Assembly (NCBI GenBank): GCA_963668325.1
Contig: OY764222.1
Coordinates: 496,001 to 560,000 of the forward strand
Direction of reading: 5' to 3'
Source of the DNA: MPNP01 sp963668325
GTDB lineage: Bacteria; Pseudomonadota; Alphaproteobacteria; Rhodobacterales; Rhodobacteraceae
DNA: 64,000 nt
The notes below the pieces were generated by a model that was given only the letters and a program-made list of their open reading frames with translations, ran no database searches and had not been told where the DNA came from. A program made the translations under genes and the position numbers. Of the stretch, positions 52,535 to 61,863 are shown one piece after another. Position 1 is the first letter of the stretch. Every line of letters begins with the position of its first letter.

Positions 52535-53797
52535 ATGGATGAAAGAATAAATGCCCGGTTGGCGGTCGAAGCCCTGCGAAACGGTGTGCCCAGCAGGGAA
52601 GCTGTCGAAAAACTCGGTTGCAACCAACCCAAGGTTGAAGAACAATTTATCGAAATGCTTGCAAGGGCAAATGATCCGACCAGTACAGCTGGCAATTCCC
52701 ATGGCATGTTGGTATCAGGGGATTTCGGTACGGGCAAATCCCATCTGTTGACCCATCTGGAACATCTTGCCCTATCCCGCGGCTTTGTCTGCAGCAAGGT
52801 TTCCATCAGCAAGGAAACCCCACTCTATGATATGAGTAAGGTTTTTACCTCGGCAATGGAGAACGGGCGCATACCAGGTAGACAAGGAAGGTTTATCGAA
52901 GAAATCGCCCATGCCCTGCAACCAGATACAGCTGAATACACATCGTTTGTACATTGGGCCGATGAAGCGGCTGAAAATGGTCAGCTAAGCACAATCTTTC
53001 CAGCCAGTCTCAGAATTCACGAAGAATCACATGATCTGGAACTCATGAGCGAGATTGAAGAATTCTGGTCGGGTGACCGAATTCTGATCAAAAAGATAAG
53101 GGACGGTCTGAAACTGATTAATAAAGCCCAATATTTCAAGGTCCAGGCTCCCAAGCCCGCCGAGCTTCCACCACAAAGATTGAGGTTTGCCACGGAACTG
53201 ATCAAGACTGTAGGTTATCGGGGATGGGTCGTACTGCTGGATGAAGTTGAATTGATCGGTTCCTATTCTATTTTGCAACGTGGTCGGTCCTATGCCGAAA
53301 TTGCCAGGTGGATGGGAACAATTGCCGAAGAGGTATTCCCAGGATTGATTTTTGTTGGTGCTGTTACGGATGATTTCGCGACCGAAATCATCAGTCCCGA
53401 TGGCAGGAAGAAGGATTGGGACTACATACCCGCAAAAATAAACCTGAACCCAAGATACAGCCATTTGGTTCCCCGTATCAAAACTGGCATGAAACTTTTG
53501 GAGCAAAGCAATATTTCGTTGGAACCACCCAGCAATGAGGACATCAGGGCTACGGTGGAAACCTTACGTGATCTGTATCGTATGGCATTTGACTGGGATC
53601 CTCCAGCCCAGGAAATGGACGTTGGGGGTGCAGGTGAATGGGGTCGTATGCGTTATAAGGTCAGAGCAGCCATCAATGAATGGGATTTGCGACGTCTGAT
53701 CCCGAATTACCGGCCTGATATTACCGTTGATGAGTTTACGACGGATTATATTGAGAATCTTGATATGGAACATACTGCCAAGGATGATAGTGATTAG
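52535..53797 (+). CDS. BrxD-like (DUF2791) ATPase
   Basis: A 420-residue P-loop ATPase. RLAVEALRNGVPSREAVEKL at the start is the family's typical helix; SGDFGTGKSHLLTHLE (about 61-76) is an intact Walker A, and GWVVLLDEVELIGSY (about 229-243) an intact Walker B with Asp-Glu. The C-terminal part contains RMRYKVRAAINEWDLRRLIP. In BREX phage defence, BrxD is one of the accessory ATPases; none of the hallmark BREX genes (PglZ, PglX, BrxC) is present here. AGGGAGGAATAA gives a strong start at 52535. It sits between the pseudo-ATPase and the helicase. Confidence 0.8.
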   Translation: MDERINARLAVEALRNGVPSREAVEKLGCNQPKVEEQFIEMLARANDPTSTAGNSHGMLVSGDFGTGKSHLLTHLEHLALSRGFVCSKVSISKETPLYDMSKVFTSAMENGRIPGRQGRFIEEIAHALQPDTAEYTSFVHWADEAAENGQLSTIFPASLRIHEESHDLELMSEIEEFWSGDRILIKKIRDGLKLINKAQYFKVQAPKPAELPPQRLRFATELIKTVGYRGWVVLLDEVELIGSYSILQRGRSYAEIARWMGTIAEEVFPGLIFVGAVTDDFATEIISPDGRKKDWDYIPAKINLNPRYSHLVPRIKTGMKLLEQSNISLEPPSNEDIRATVETLRDLYRMAFDWDPPAQEMDVGGAGEWGRMRYKVRAAINEWDLRRLIPNYRPDITVDEFTTDYIENLDMEHTAKDDSD

Positions 53798-53805
53798 TAT
53801 TCCCC

Positions 53806-55902
53806 TTGGGGCCAAAGGGAAATAACAAGCAAACCCGAATTATACCTGACATGTCTATGAGTGATGAATCGGAGGGAATTGGTTGGCTTCGATTTGATTT
53901 GCCCCCAGACAAACCTAACATCCATCTTGCCCTTTTTGTAACTTCGCCTTCAGGCGAACCCCTGGAGTTCAGTTTCATTTGGGGAAGTCCGAAACCCGAA
54001 GATGGATTGGGCATATCATCCCTGGTCGAGACCCTGGTTCAATCCGGGACACAAGAACCTTTGTTATTGCTAGCCCGGGAAGGGGATTTGCCAAAGGGTA
54101 CTTTCCAGCAACTTAAAGCCACCCTACCAATAGGTATGATACGGCTAGATACAGAGGGCACCAAAACAGACAATCCGGCAAATGAATTTTCAGGAAATAT
54201 TGACTGGATACAAGAGGCACCAGCGCAGCAATCAATTGAGATGGCCATCCTTCGAAAGTTTATGAGCAATTATAATCTTTTCGAATACCTCGAAAGAGCC
54301 GGTAAAGGTTTGGTTGAAGCTTTTGCCCAACCAAATATCCAGGCTCTGTGTACAATACCCGGTCTGAAAGCACCAATTTCTTTACAGCCAAATAACATCA
54401 AGGCCAAAGGCAGGCTTGTCAACGGTGAGAACAATACTCCTCAGTTATGGAGCAACAGTTCAGGCATTGATACAGAATCAGGTTTCACCACATCCCTTTG
54501 GCAGATATTGGCCAAACCCATCATCCAACAAGACACAAATTCGAGTTACTTTTCCTTGCAATGGCCAGGAACTCTCATGCCTTTCCAAAAAGATGGTGTC
54601 CAAGCTCTGATAAATATGGACCGGTTGCTCCTTTCTGATGACATGGGACTAGGTAAGACCGTCCAGGTTATTGCAGCTTTGAGAATTCTATGGAAACAGG
54701 GCAAACTTACATCAAGTCTTATTGTAACTCCAGCTAGCATCCTTGATCAATGGCGGCAGGAACTCAACCGCTGGGCACCGGAAATGAACGGGATAATCGT
54801 CCGAGGTTCTCCCACACAACGGGGTTGGCAATGGCAAGCAGGCGGTGAGTTTACCTTGGTCAGTTACGATATATTACGCCAGGATGGGAAATTTATAACT
54901 GGTTTGCGTTCTATCGAAAATCCATGGGATGTCGTGGTCCTGGATGAAGCCCAGCGCATAAAAAATCGAATTAAGACCAGTCAAATTGCCAAGAAACTGC
55001 CACGGTTAAGGTCTTGGGCACTTACCGGCACTCCCCTTGAAAACCATGAAAATGAACTTGGTTCCATCATCGAATACGTTGATCACGTTGGCAGGGTTAC
55101 TGCCAAGCGTTATTTTGCCGGTACGGAATTAAGAGAGCGGCACCAACAATTACAACTCCGGCGTAAGAAAGCAGATGTTCTGCCAGACCTTCCGCCCAAG
55201 CTTGAGACCAAATTAACAATTCCACTGCACCCGGACCAACGAAAAAGCTATGTTCAGGCTGAAGTTTCGGGTATAGTTTATCTCAAATCACTTGGTAAAG
55301 AGGTTAAGGTAGAGCATATACTTGCATTGATTGTCCGATTGAAGCAAATCTGCAATGCCGATCCAAAAACTGGTGCCTCCAGTAAGCTGGAAAACATTTC
55401 TGAAAGGTTGCAAACCTTGACAGAGCAAGGTCACAAGGCCTTGATATTTTCCCAATTCAAAAGCCAATACTACGGCGTCTTGGCTGCTGCTAAGTACCTA
55501 AAAAATTATAACCCAATGATCCTAACTGGGGATATACCCCCGGAATTTCGATCGGAAGTAGTCAATAGTTTCAAGGCTTCAAAATCGCACCAAGCATTGA
55601 TTTTGTCATTGAAGGTTGGTGGGGTAGGCCTCAACCTACAGGAGGCAAGTTATGTATTTCACCTTGATCGGTGGTGGAATCCTGCCGTGGAACGGCAAGC
55701 TGAAGACCGTAGCCACCGAATGGGTCAGAAAGTAAAGGTAAACGTTATCAAATACAGTTGCGAGAACACTATTGAAGAGCGTATTGATTTGATATTGAAT
55801 AAAAAGCAAGCATTGTTTGATGATCTGATTGATGATGTGTCCCTCGACCTATCAACCAAATTGAATCGCAAGGAACTTCTTGCCTTATTTGGTTTGGGGT
55901 AG
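53806..55902 (+). CDS. SNF2-type helicase/translocase of the BrxD-like operon
   Basis: A 698-residue SF2 protein. Residues 1-230 are an unrecognised N-terminal domain. The motor follows: LLSDDMGLGKTVQVIAALRI (motif I, about 273-292), VVLDEAQRIKN (motif II, DEAQ, about 376), ALTGTPLENHENELGS (motif III), LILSLKVGGVGLNLQEASYV and DRWWNPAVERQAEDRSHRMG (motifs V-VI, about 618-640). SNF2 proteins translocate on duplex DNA. The frame opens at TTG 53806; ATG 53851 or 53857 are possible starts but lack ribosome sites. It is nine bases behind the ATPase. Its last 54 bases are repeated at 59048-59101. Confidence 0.88.
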   Translation: MGPKGNNKQTRIIPDMSMSDESEGIGWLRFDLPPDKPNIHLALFVTSPSGEPLEFSFIWGSPKPEDGLGISSLVETLVQSGTQEPLLLLAREGDLPKGTFQQLKATLPIGMIRLDTEGTKTDNPANEFSGNIDWIQEAPAQQSIEMAILRKFMSNYNLFEYLERAGKGLVEAFAQPNIQALCTIPGLKAPISLQPNNIKAKGRLVNGENNTPQLWSNSSGIDTESGFTTSLWQILAKPIIQQDTNSSYFSLQWPGTLMPFQKDGVQALINMDRLLLSDDMGLGKTVQVIAALRILWKQGKLTSSLIVTPASILDQWRQELNRWAPEMNGIIVRGSPTQRGWQWQAGGEFTLVSYDILRQDGKFITGLRSIENPWDVVVLDEAQRIKNRIKTSQIAKKLPRLRSWALTGTPLENHENELGSIIEYVDHVGRVTAKRYFAGTELRERHQQLQLRRKKADVLPDLPPKLETKLTIPLHPDQRKSYVQAEVSGIVYLKSLGKEVKVEHILALIVRLKQICNADPKTGASSKLENISERLQTLTEQGHKALIFSQFKSQYYGVLAAAKYLKNYNPMILTGDIPPEFRSEVVNSFKASKSHQALILSLKVGGVGLNLQEASYVFHLDRWWNPAVERQAEDRSHRMGQKVKVNVIKYSCENTIEERIDLILNKKQALFDDLIDDVSLDLSTKLNRKELLALFGLG
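55849..55902 (+). repeat. 54-bp direct repeat, left copy (helicase 3' end)
   Basis: The final 54 bases of the helicase gene, coding for STKLNRKELLALFGLG and the stop. The same 54 bases with six changes recur at 59048-59101 in the same orientation. Confidence 0.8.
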
Positions 55903-56470
55903 GGGCTTTTATAGCTGTTAGTATCCACGAAAAACATATAAACACCAAAAAAGAAAATTTTGACATACAATTCACCAGGGCAATCCGACGCCAGGGTATA
56001 ACTCTGATTGAACTGATGAAGATATTACCGGATGATGAAACCACAAGTCAGTGATTTGGGAATATAATCTGGAAGGAAGGTCGCCATTACAAACCAACTA
56101 GGATAGTTGCCAATAAGGGTGTTTCTGAAAATTGTCTCTAAAACTACCAGAGGTATCAGCGTCATTTCAGCTTTAGACTGGGAACGATTATGGAACGTTC
56201 CAGGATCAGTTATCAGAAGTTGGGGAGGGCGATTTATCTTTTCACCTCTTCCTTGTGTTGTCTTTCCAGTCACCCCACCGGCCATCTTGTCGATCATTTT
56301 GACTTGGGGTGTGGAGTTTGTATTATAAATTGTAAAGATTTTACATATGTTATACTAGGATTACGTTATTAATACATTTAACTTAATTGGTAATTCGATC
56401 CATGTTACGTTTGTTGTAAAACATAGTCTAAGGATAAGATTAGGCATAAATCTAAACAGGAGTATAATTT
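55903..56470. other. Intergenic region with an IS1595-type remnant
   Basis: Plus-strand 55962-56054 encodes FTRAIRRQGITLIELMKILP and DDETTSQ before a stop, which resembles the extreme N-terminus of IS1595-family transposases; the rest is gone. Beyond it no gene is clear. AGGAG before 56471 is the next gene's ribosome site. Confidence 0.45.
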
Positions 56471-56668
56471 ATGACTACCAGTACCAAAGCAAAGGAAAAT
56501 GTTCGGGAAAAAATGCTTGAGGAGGCTTTTTCACAACCGGGTGTTCACGATGTTATAAATGCTTATCTTGGTGCACATGAGAGAGAGCGTATCCAAGAAC
56601 CCTTCTCTCCGACAGATACAAACGACGACATAAATAAGACACCTGTTCAAAGCAGTTCTTCAAGCTAA
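56471..56668 (+). CDS. Small hydrophilic protein upstream of the SDH_sah protease
   Basis: A 65-residue protein starting MTTSTKAKENVREKMLEEAF, with a predicted N-terminal helix and a disordered Ser-rich tail. AGGAG lies 12 bases before the ATG. It precedes the ClpP-fold protease by 15 bases on the same strand, so the two form an operon. It could be a substrate, adaptor or inhibitor of the protease; no family is recognised. Confidence 0.5.
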   Translation: MTTSTKAKENVREKMLEEAFSQPGVHDVINAYLGAHERERIQEPFSPTDTNDDINKTPVQSSSSS

Positions 56669-56683
56669 ATCAAAAGAGGGTTG

Positions 56684-57607
56684 ATGCCAATTTGGAGCGA
56701 AATTCTAACCGAAATTGGCCCGAATACTCCACTAAACTACGATCAGGTACGCAGGAAGTATCTGGTAGACCTTTTTCTAAAAACAAACCGGCCGGTAATC
56801 CTTTATGCAACAGCATGGGTACAAAAGCCCAGTTTACAATCCAATGATCTTTCGATTAACGATGAAGACATTCAGGCATTGATGGAAGTAAGTAAGGGGA
56901 TAGGGGGCAATGATCTTGATCTTATTCTACACAGCCCGGGAGGATCTCCTGTAGCAACGGAAGCAATTGTATCTTACTTACGTTCGCGGTTTACTAATAT
57001 TAGAGTCATTGTTCCACAACTGGCAATGTCTGCTGCAACGCTACTAGCTTGTTCGGCAAACAAAATCGTGTTGGGTAAGCACTCTTTTCTTGGCCCCACC
57101 GACCCACAGATTTCAATTTCTACCAATTTAGGAGTAAGATTCGTACCTGCTCAGGCAGTGCTTGACCAGTTTGACTTGGCCAAAAGAGAGTGTACAGCTG
57201 ATCCAGTAAATATAAATGCTTGGGGTCCAATTCTTCGTCAATATACTCCTGACCTCCTCATTCAGTGTAAATCAGCTTTGGAGATGACAAAAATATTAGC
57301 AAGAACCTGGTTAGAAAAATATATGTTTGTTGGTGATAAAGATTCTTCAAGGAAAGCTACGGAAATATCGAGTTGGTTATCTGACCATCAGAAGTTCAAG
57401 AGTCATTCTAGACATATCAGTCGAGAAGAAATTAAAGCCAAAGGAATGATCGTAGAAAATTTGGAAGAGGATCAGGAATTCCAAGATATTGTTCTTTCAG
57501 TCTATCATTCTACCACCCATACTTTCACTGGTACTCCTGCAGTAAAAATAGTTGAAAATCACCTTGGTCGTGCCTTTATGAAAGTAGATCTTTCAAAAAA
57601 AAATTAG
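56684..57607 (+). CDS. SDH_sah-type serine protease (ClpP/SppA fold)
   Basis: A 307-residue protein of the serine dehydrogenase proteinase (SDH_sah) family. DLDLILHSPGGSPVATEAIV (about 74-93) is the oxyanion Gly segment, VPQLAMSAATLLACSANKIV holds the nucleophilic Ser at about residue 115, and LGKHSFLGPTDPQIS follows. KYMFVGDKDS and SHSRHISREEIKAKGMIVE are also characteristic. Family members lie at membranes or, in accessory regions, beside defence genes. ATG 56684 is chosen over the TTG three bases upstream; AGAGGG precedes it. The gene sits inside the interval bracketed by the 54-bp direct repeat. Confidence 0.8.
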   Translation: MPIWSEILTEIGPNTPLNYDQVRRKYLVDLFLKTNRPVILYATAWVQKPSLQSNDLSINDEDIQALMEVSKGIGGNDLDLILHSPGGSPVATEAIVSYLRSRFTNIRVIVPQLAMSAATLLACSANKIVLGKHSFLGPTDPQISISTNLGVRFVPAQAVLDQFDLAKRECTADPVNINAWGPILRQYTPDLLIQCKSALEMTKILARTWLEKYMFVGDKDSSRKATEISSWLSDHQKFKSHSRHISREEIKAKGMIVENLEEDQEFQDIVLSVYHSTTHTFTGTPAVKIVENHLGRAFMKVDLSKKN

Positions 57608-57844
57608 CAGCCAAATCCAAAACAATTCAAATGCAATTGTGGTGAAATTTGTTTTCAAGGGGTAGAACAATTGGGAGTATCTGATTAGGCCATAAAAAGG
57701 ATTCAACAGTCCCCGGTGAAAAGCAAGGCACCAATACTCTATGTATTACAGGATTCTGATCCTGAATGCTTTTTTTGTTAATCTCTTCTTGTATTAGATT
57801 TATAACAAAACCGGGTTATAGCACTTTAGGAGCCACCCTGATAC

Positions 57845-58088
57845 TCATAGTGTTTCACTAATACTGCGTTTACAATTGGGTAAAATAATAAGGCCTGGAT
57901 GAAATAAATCTTCCCGATTGAGCAATCTATCGAAGTGTTTTGCATTCTCAGTTACAATTACCAAATTCTTTCTGATACACAATTCTGCGATTGCTTGATC
58001 TGGAAACATAGTTCTACCGAGCAGTCGAGGAAGGGTTACAAAAAAAACCAGTTCTTGGTGACAAACATTCATCAAGAAAAAGTCTCAA
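57845..58088 (-). pseudogene. DUF5615 PIN-like toxin, decayed
   Basis: From TTG 58088 one frame gives RLFLDECLSPR, the standard start of DUF5615 PIN-like nucleases with an acidic residue pair. After a T8 run another frame gives LLGRTMFPDQAIAELC, IRKNLVIVTENAKHFDRLL and FHPGLIILP to 57845. About 15 residues between the two parts are missing and the frame is shifted, so the toxin is inactive. Its TTG start overlaps the corrected end of the DUF433 gene by four bases, showing the original operon. Confidence 0.65.
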
Positions 58089-58604
58089 CGAGGCGATCTC
58101 TTCTTATAAAGATAAAGAGGATGTGATTTTGCATATTTTTCTGCCACCTTAAATGCTTCGGGGGGGGATATTAGGGTAGTCAGCAACCAAATCTTCAAGA
58201 GAATCTCCTCCCTCGAGCCTCCCTCTTATAGAATGTACATTGATTCGGGTTCCCTTTATAACAGGTGTACCACCAAGAATCTCCTCATCCTCTAGTACAT
58301 ATTCTGTCCGGGCATTCACATAGTCATTTACTTTTTGCTTAAATTCACGGGGGCATTTTAATTCGCCAATTCTTTCCATAAGATCATTGGGAATTAGAAC
58401 TTGTCCATCAAGAATTTTTATTTTCACAATCTCGTTTTCACAATGTTTTTTGACTTGCTTAATAGGTATGGCTGCAAGTAAGGCAATTTCTCGAATATTG
58501 AGATCAGTGTTTAACATATGTTGTTCCACAAAGGCGTTTCCGAATTTCGTAAAAGTATCATAAGACAAGCCCACCCAAATTATATCAATCCATTCCCCTG
58601 CCAT
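58085..58604 (-). pseudogene. DUF433 antitoxin, frameshifted at a C8 tract
   Basis: The reading frame shows a helical N-terminal part (REIALLAAIPIKQVKKHCEN) and the DUF433 signature LGGTPVIKGTRINVHSIRGR, LEGGDSLEDLVADYPNIPP, then ends early. The end is a run of eight C (coding strand; G on the plus strand, about 58160-58167). With seven C the frame continues EAFKVAEKYAKSHPLYLYKK, a normal DUF433 ending, to a TGA at 58085. DUF433 proteins act as antitoxins of DUF5615 nucleases. The start at 58604 is uncertain; ATG 58517 is an alternative. Confidence 0.7.
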
Positions 58605-59120
58605 TCTCGCTAATTTTCTAAAATTGACAAATTCTTTGTTTTTTTGCTGATCCTCAAATTGGTAGACCTGACTGATCGAAGAGACTTATTCCCCATAGTT
58701 ATTAGTAGTCAATATTAGTAACCTTGAAAATCTGAATTGAGCACATCCGAAACTTGGTGACCGGTTACGGCTCTGCCAAAATGGCTACCAAATCAATCCT
58801 TTTAGTTTCTTGAGTTATCCCCGGTCGAACGTTTACCAACTGTCAAATTAGAAAAGGGCATGGATCCACCTCATTGCTTCCTAAACATGCATCTTGGTTG
58901 GATGACTTTCCTGGACTATTTGAAACATGCCACAGTAGTGCTTAACAATCCGATCAAGCAAAAATGCCAGCATTGCCAGATGGCCATGACCGAAATTGTG
59001 CTGTAACCGGTATCCTGACTCCGATAATTTTATAATGCTTACCTAGACTACCAGCCAAATTGAATCACAAAGAACTTCTAGCCTTATTTGGTTTGGGTTA
59101 GGTCGGTAGTTTAGTTTAAT
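58605..59120. other. Intergenic region, decayed
   Basis: No complete gene. It contains the right copy of the 54-bp helicase repeat and about 400 bases without a clear frame. Confidence 0.45.
59048..59101 (+). repeat. 54-bp direct repeat, right copy (helicase 3' end)
   Basis: Codes for AKLNHKELLALFGLG and a stop; 48 of 54 bases match the real helicase end at 55849-55902. Sequence upstream of it does not match the helicase, so only the gene's end is duplicated. The pair brackets 3.2 kb containing the protease and the decayed toxin-antitoxin genes. Confidence 0.75.
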
Positions 59121-60031
59121 TCAAACCTCGGAGGGTTGGGCAGCAAATATAGTCAATTGGAGTTCGTTATCATCAATTAGGCGATATTCTGGAAATATAC
59201 CTGAAAGATTTTTGCTTTCAGTAAGAATGATAGGGACTCCTTCGCCCCGCTTATCCATGTAGAATTTACGAACATTTGTTGATTCTTCTGCCGGTAATGG
59301 GCATCGTGCAAGAAGGCTTGTGAGTAATTCATTACGGGTGGATTGCCTTAAGGGAAGGCTATCAATTGTCATCGAATTGGGGATTGTTCCTGGAGAATAA
59401 ATTTCAAGGCGGTCCGAGAACATGTGAAGCCGAATCTTTGAGCCATGAATTGAATAATCCCTGTGAGTTGCTGCATTGACTATAGCCTCAAACACCGCTT
59501 GTTTAGCGTATTGTGGTATATCAACTCTACCTGGTTCCTTGACAGCAAAGGTTTTCATATTCTTTTTAACGAACCTGTAGGCCTCAACAATTTGAACATC
59601 CAAAGGGCCAACGATATCTCTTGTGTCTAACTGGTAAGCGGCATTCCTGGAAGTTCCCCGATAGGATACAGCCTGAATGAAAGCATTTGCAAGAAATTCT
59701 TGAGGGTGTTTGCAAGCCAATAATATCCCACTGACACTTGGATAAACATTACCATCCTCATCCTTCGTAAGGAGTTTAAGTTTGTGCAAAAACTCATCGT
59801 CATTTTCAGGCGATAGTTCTGTTTTAAATTTCTCCCATAAATTCTTAGCAAGACAATCACAAGTAGCGGAAGGAACAGGCTGCTCATCAAAGTGGATAAT
59901 TCTTGTCTGACTACGTTGTTGAAATAACCTGGCTAGGATGTCTGGTGCCATCTCTCGTTTAGAACTACCAATTCTTTTGAAATAACCGCCACTACTTTTA
60001 TGTACATGGAGACTTCTAGGAACATCCACTC

Positions 60032-61863
60032 TAATTAGTGTCCGCCCGAAAATGAATTAATTGTTCTCAAACCCTTTACAAGAGGGGATTTGGTATGCGA
60101 ATCTTCTTTTCAAGATCGGTACTTAAATTTGTTTTTTTTCAAAATAAAGCCTGATCTTGCCCCAAAGCAACAATTCTTCGAGGTTAGAGCATGCGACAAA
60201 CGATCCCCCAAAGACAACTTGGTGATGTTGGTATTGAGAACATTGCGTTGGATTACAAATCCAGGGATGACATCCCGGCCATCTTGATCGGGCTTCAGCA
60301 TCTTTACACGGACAAGACCTTGCGGGAGCAACTTTTTGCTCTCCTGGAGGAGAAAATGGTTCCCAATGTCAATCACAAGTTGGGCCGACCCGGGATGGAT
60401 TTGTGGCAGATCCTGGTGATGGGTGTCCTGATGCAGGGTTTGAATTGTGACTATGACCGTTTGCAAGATTTGGTCAATGAGCACAAAACCATTCGGAAGT
60501 TTCTTGGCCATTCTGATATTTTTGATGATAGCCGCTATTCCTACCAGTCGGTTGTTGATAATGTCACCCTGTTGTCGCCAGAGTTATTGGCCGCGGTTGG
60601 CAAGCTGGTTGTCGATAGTGGTCACCAAGTGTCAAAAAAAAAGCCTGGCGCACCATTGCGCGGGCGGTGTGATTCTTTTGTGGTCGAGACGGATGTGCAT
60701 TATCCGACGGATGTCAATCTGTTATGGGATGCGATGCGTTGTCTTCTTCGTACGCTTGGTCGTGAGGCCAACGCTGCCCATATTGGTGGGTGGCGTCAAT
60801 GTAAACATTTGAGGGCTTCGGTCAGGCGGAAGTTTCATGCGGTTCGGAAGACCAGGCGGGCCAGTCCGGAGGATGTAAGGGCTTATCTTGGCCAGTGTGG
60901 TGATCTTGTCACAAGGGCCGAAGAGACCTTGCTTGTGTTGCGTGTTGTGGGGATAACCAAGGACAAGGACTTGGTTGCCATGGCCAATTATTTTCGTCAT
61001 GCCCGCCGTCAGATTGATCAGATTGATCGTCGTTTGCTGCAGGGCGAAACGATCCCCACGGCTGAAAAGGTCTATTCAATTTTTGAGGAACACACGCGAT
61101 GGATCTCCAAAGGCAAGGCCGGAACGCCTGTTGAACTCGGCGTGCCGGTCTGCGTCCTGGAAGATGATTGTGGCTTTATCCTGCATCACCGGATCATGTG
61201 GGCCGGGAGCGATGTTGATCATGCCCAACCGATGATTGAGGAAACGCAGGCCCGCTTCCCGTCGCTTCGGGCCTGCAGTTTTGACCGTGGTTTTCACAGT
61301 CCGGCCAATCGGGTCCGTTTGGACGAACTTCTTGCTGACAATGTCCTTCCGCGCAAGGGTTATCTAACCAAGGCCGATAAAGAACGAGAAAGTGGCGCTA
61401 ATTTTGTTGCCATGCGGAAGGAACATCCGGGGATAGAATCGAAAATCAATAGCCTTGAGCATCATGGTCTTGCCCGGGTTCGGGCGTATGGAGCTGATGG
61501 TTTTGAGCGTGTGGTTGCCTTGTCGGTGGTTGCCTGCAATATTCATCATTTGGGTCGTTTGTTACGTAGGAAGAAGAAAGACGAGCTGAAACGCTTGCTG
61601 GTGCGAGATAAACGACCACGCCTGGTGGCCTGACGAAACCACCTGCACCAAAATCCAAATAATCGTCCCCAAAGGACGGCCAGGGGAGGTCTGTCTTGAC
61701 TTGGGAAAGATCGGATAATTTGTGGAAAAAGTTGTTCGAAAAGTTGTTTTTTTGTGGAAAACCAAGCTCGAAGCTGAAAATTTTTGTTCGGTGAAGGAAT
61801 CTGGGAAAATGAAATTATGGCAATTTGCTAAAAATCAGGTATTTTCTGGGCAGACACTAATTA
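60032..61863 (+). mobile_element. ISNCY-family insertion sequence with 6-bp target duplication
   Basis: Bases 60038-61857 (1,820 bp) start GTGTCCGCCCGAAAAT and end with the inverse of GTGTCTGCCCAGAAAAT. Both sides carry TAATTA (60032-60037 and 61858-61863). The target gene is restored exactly when the element and one copy are removed, so the insertion is recent. Confidence 0.92.
60191..61633 (+). CDS. ISNCY-family transposase
   Basis: A 480-residue transposase. KLGRPGMDLWQILVMGVLMQ and LNCDYDRLQDLVNEHKTIRK are the N-terminal features; FVVETDVHYPTDVNLLWDAM contains the first catalytic Asp in the ETDVHYPTD form typical of this group; CSFDRGFHSPANRV holds the second; the Glu lies near the C-terminal HPGIESKINSLEHHGL. 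The gene is open throughout with GAGG before the ATG. GC-rich codon use differs from the AT-rich gene it interrupts. Confidence 0.9.
   Translation: MRQTIPQRQLGDVGIENIALDYKSRDDIPAILIGLQHLYTDKTLREQLFALLEEKMVPNVNHKLGRPGMDLWQILVMGVLMQGLNCDYDRLQDLVNEHKTIRKFLGHSDIFDDSRYSYQSVVDNVTLLSPELLAAVGKLVVDSGHQVSKKKPGAPLRGRCDSFVVETDVHYPTDVNLLWDAMRCLLRTLGREANAAHIGGWRQCKHLRASVRRKFHAVRKTRRASPEDVRAYLGQCGDLVTRAEETLLVLRVVGITKDKDLVAMANYFRHARRQIDQIDRRLLQGETIPTAEKVYSIFEEHTRWISKGKAGTPVELGVPVCVLEDDCGFILHHRIMWAGSDVDHAQPMIEETQARFPSLRACSFDRGFHSPANRVRLDELLADNVLPRKGYLTKADKERESGANFVAMRKEHPGIESKINSLEHHGLARVRAYGADGFERVVALSVVACNIHHLGRLLRRKKKDELKRLLVRDKRPRLVA

Noticed and set aside
56025..56297. 90-residue minus-strand frame before the small protease-linked gene
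   Set aside because: Overlaps the IS1595-type remnant, has no ribosome site and no recognisable pattern.
50579..57607. Canonical BREX or DISARM system
   Set aside because: BrxD-like ATPases and a helicase are present, but no PglZ phosphatase, BrxC, DNA methyltransferase or DrmA/B/C genes were found on either strand.
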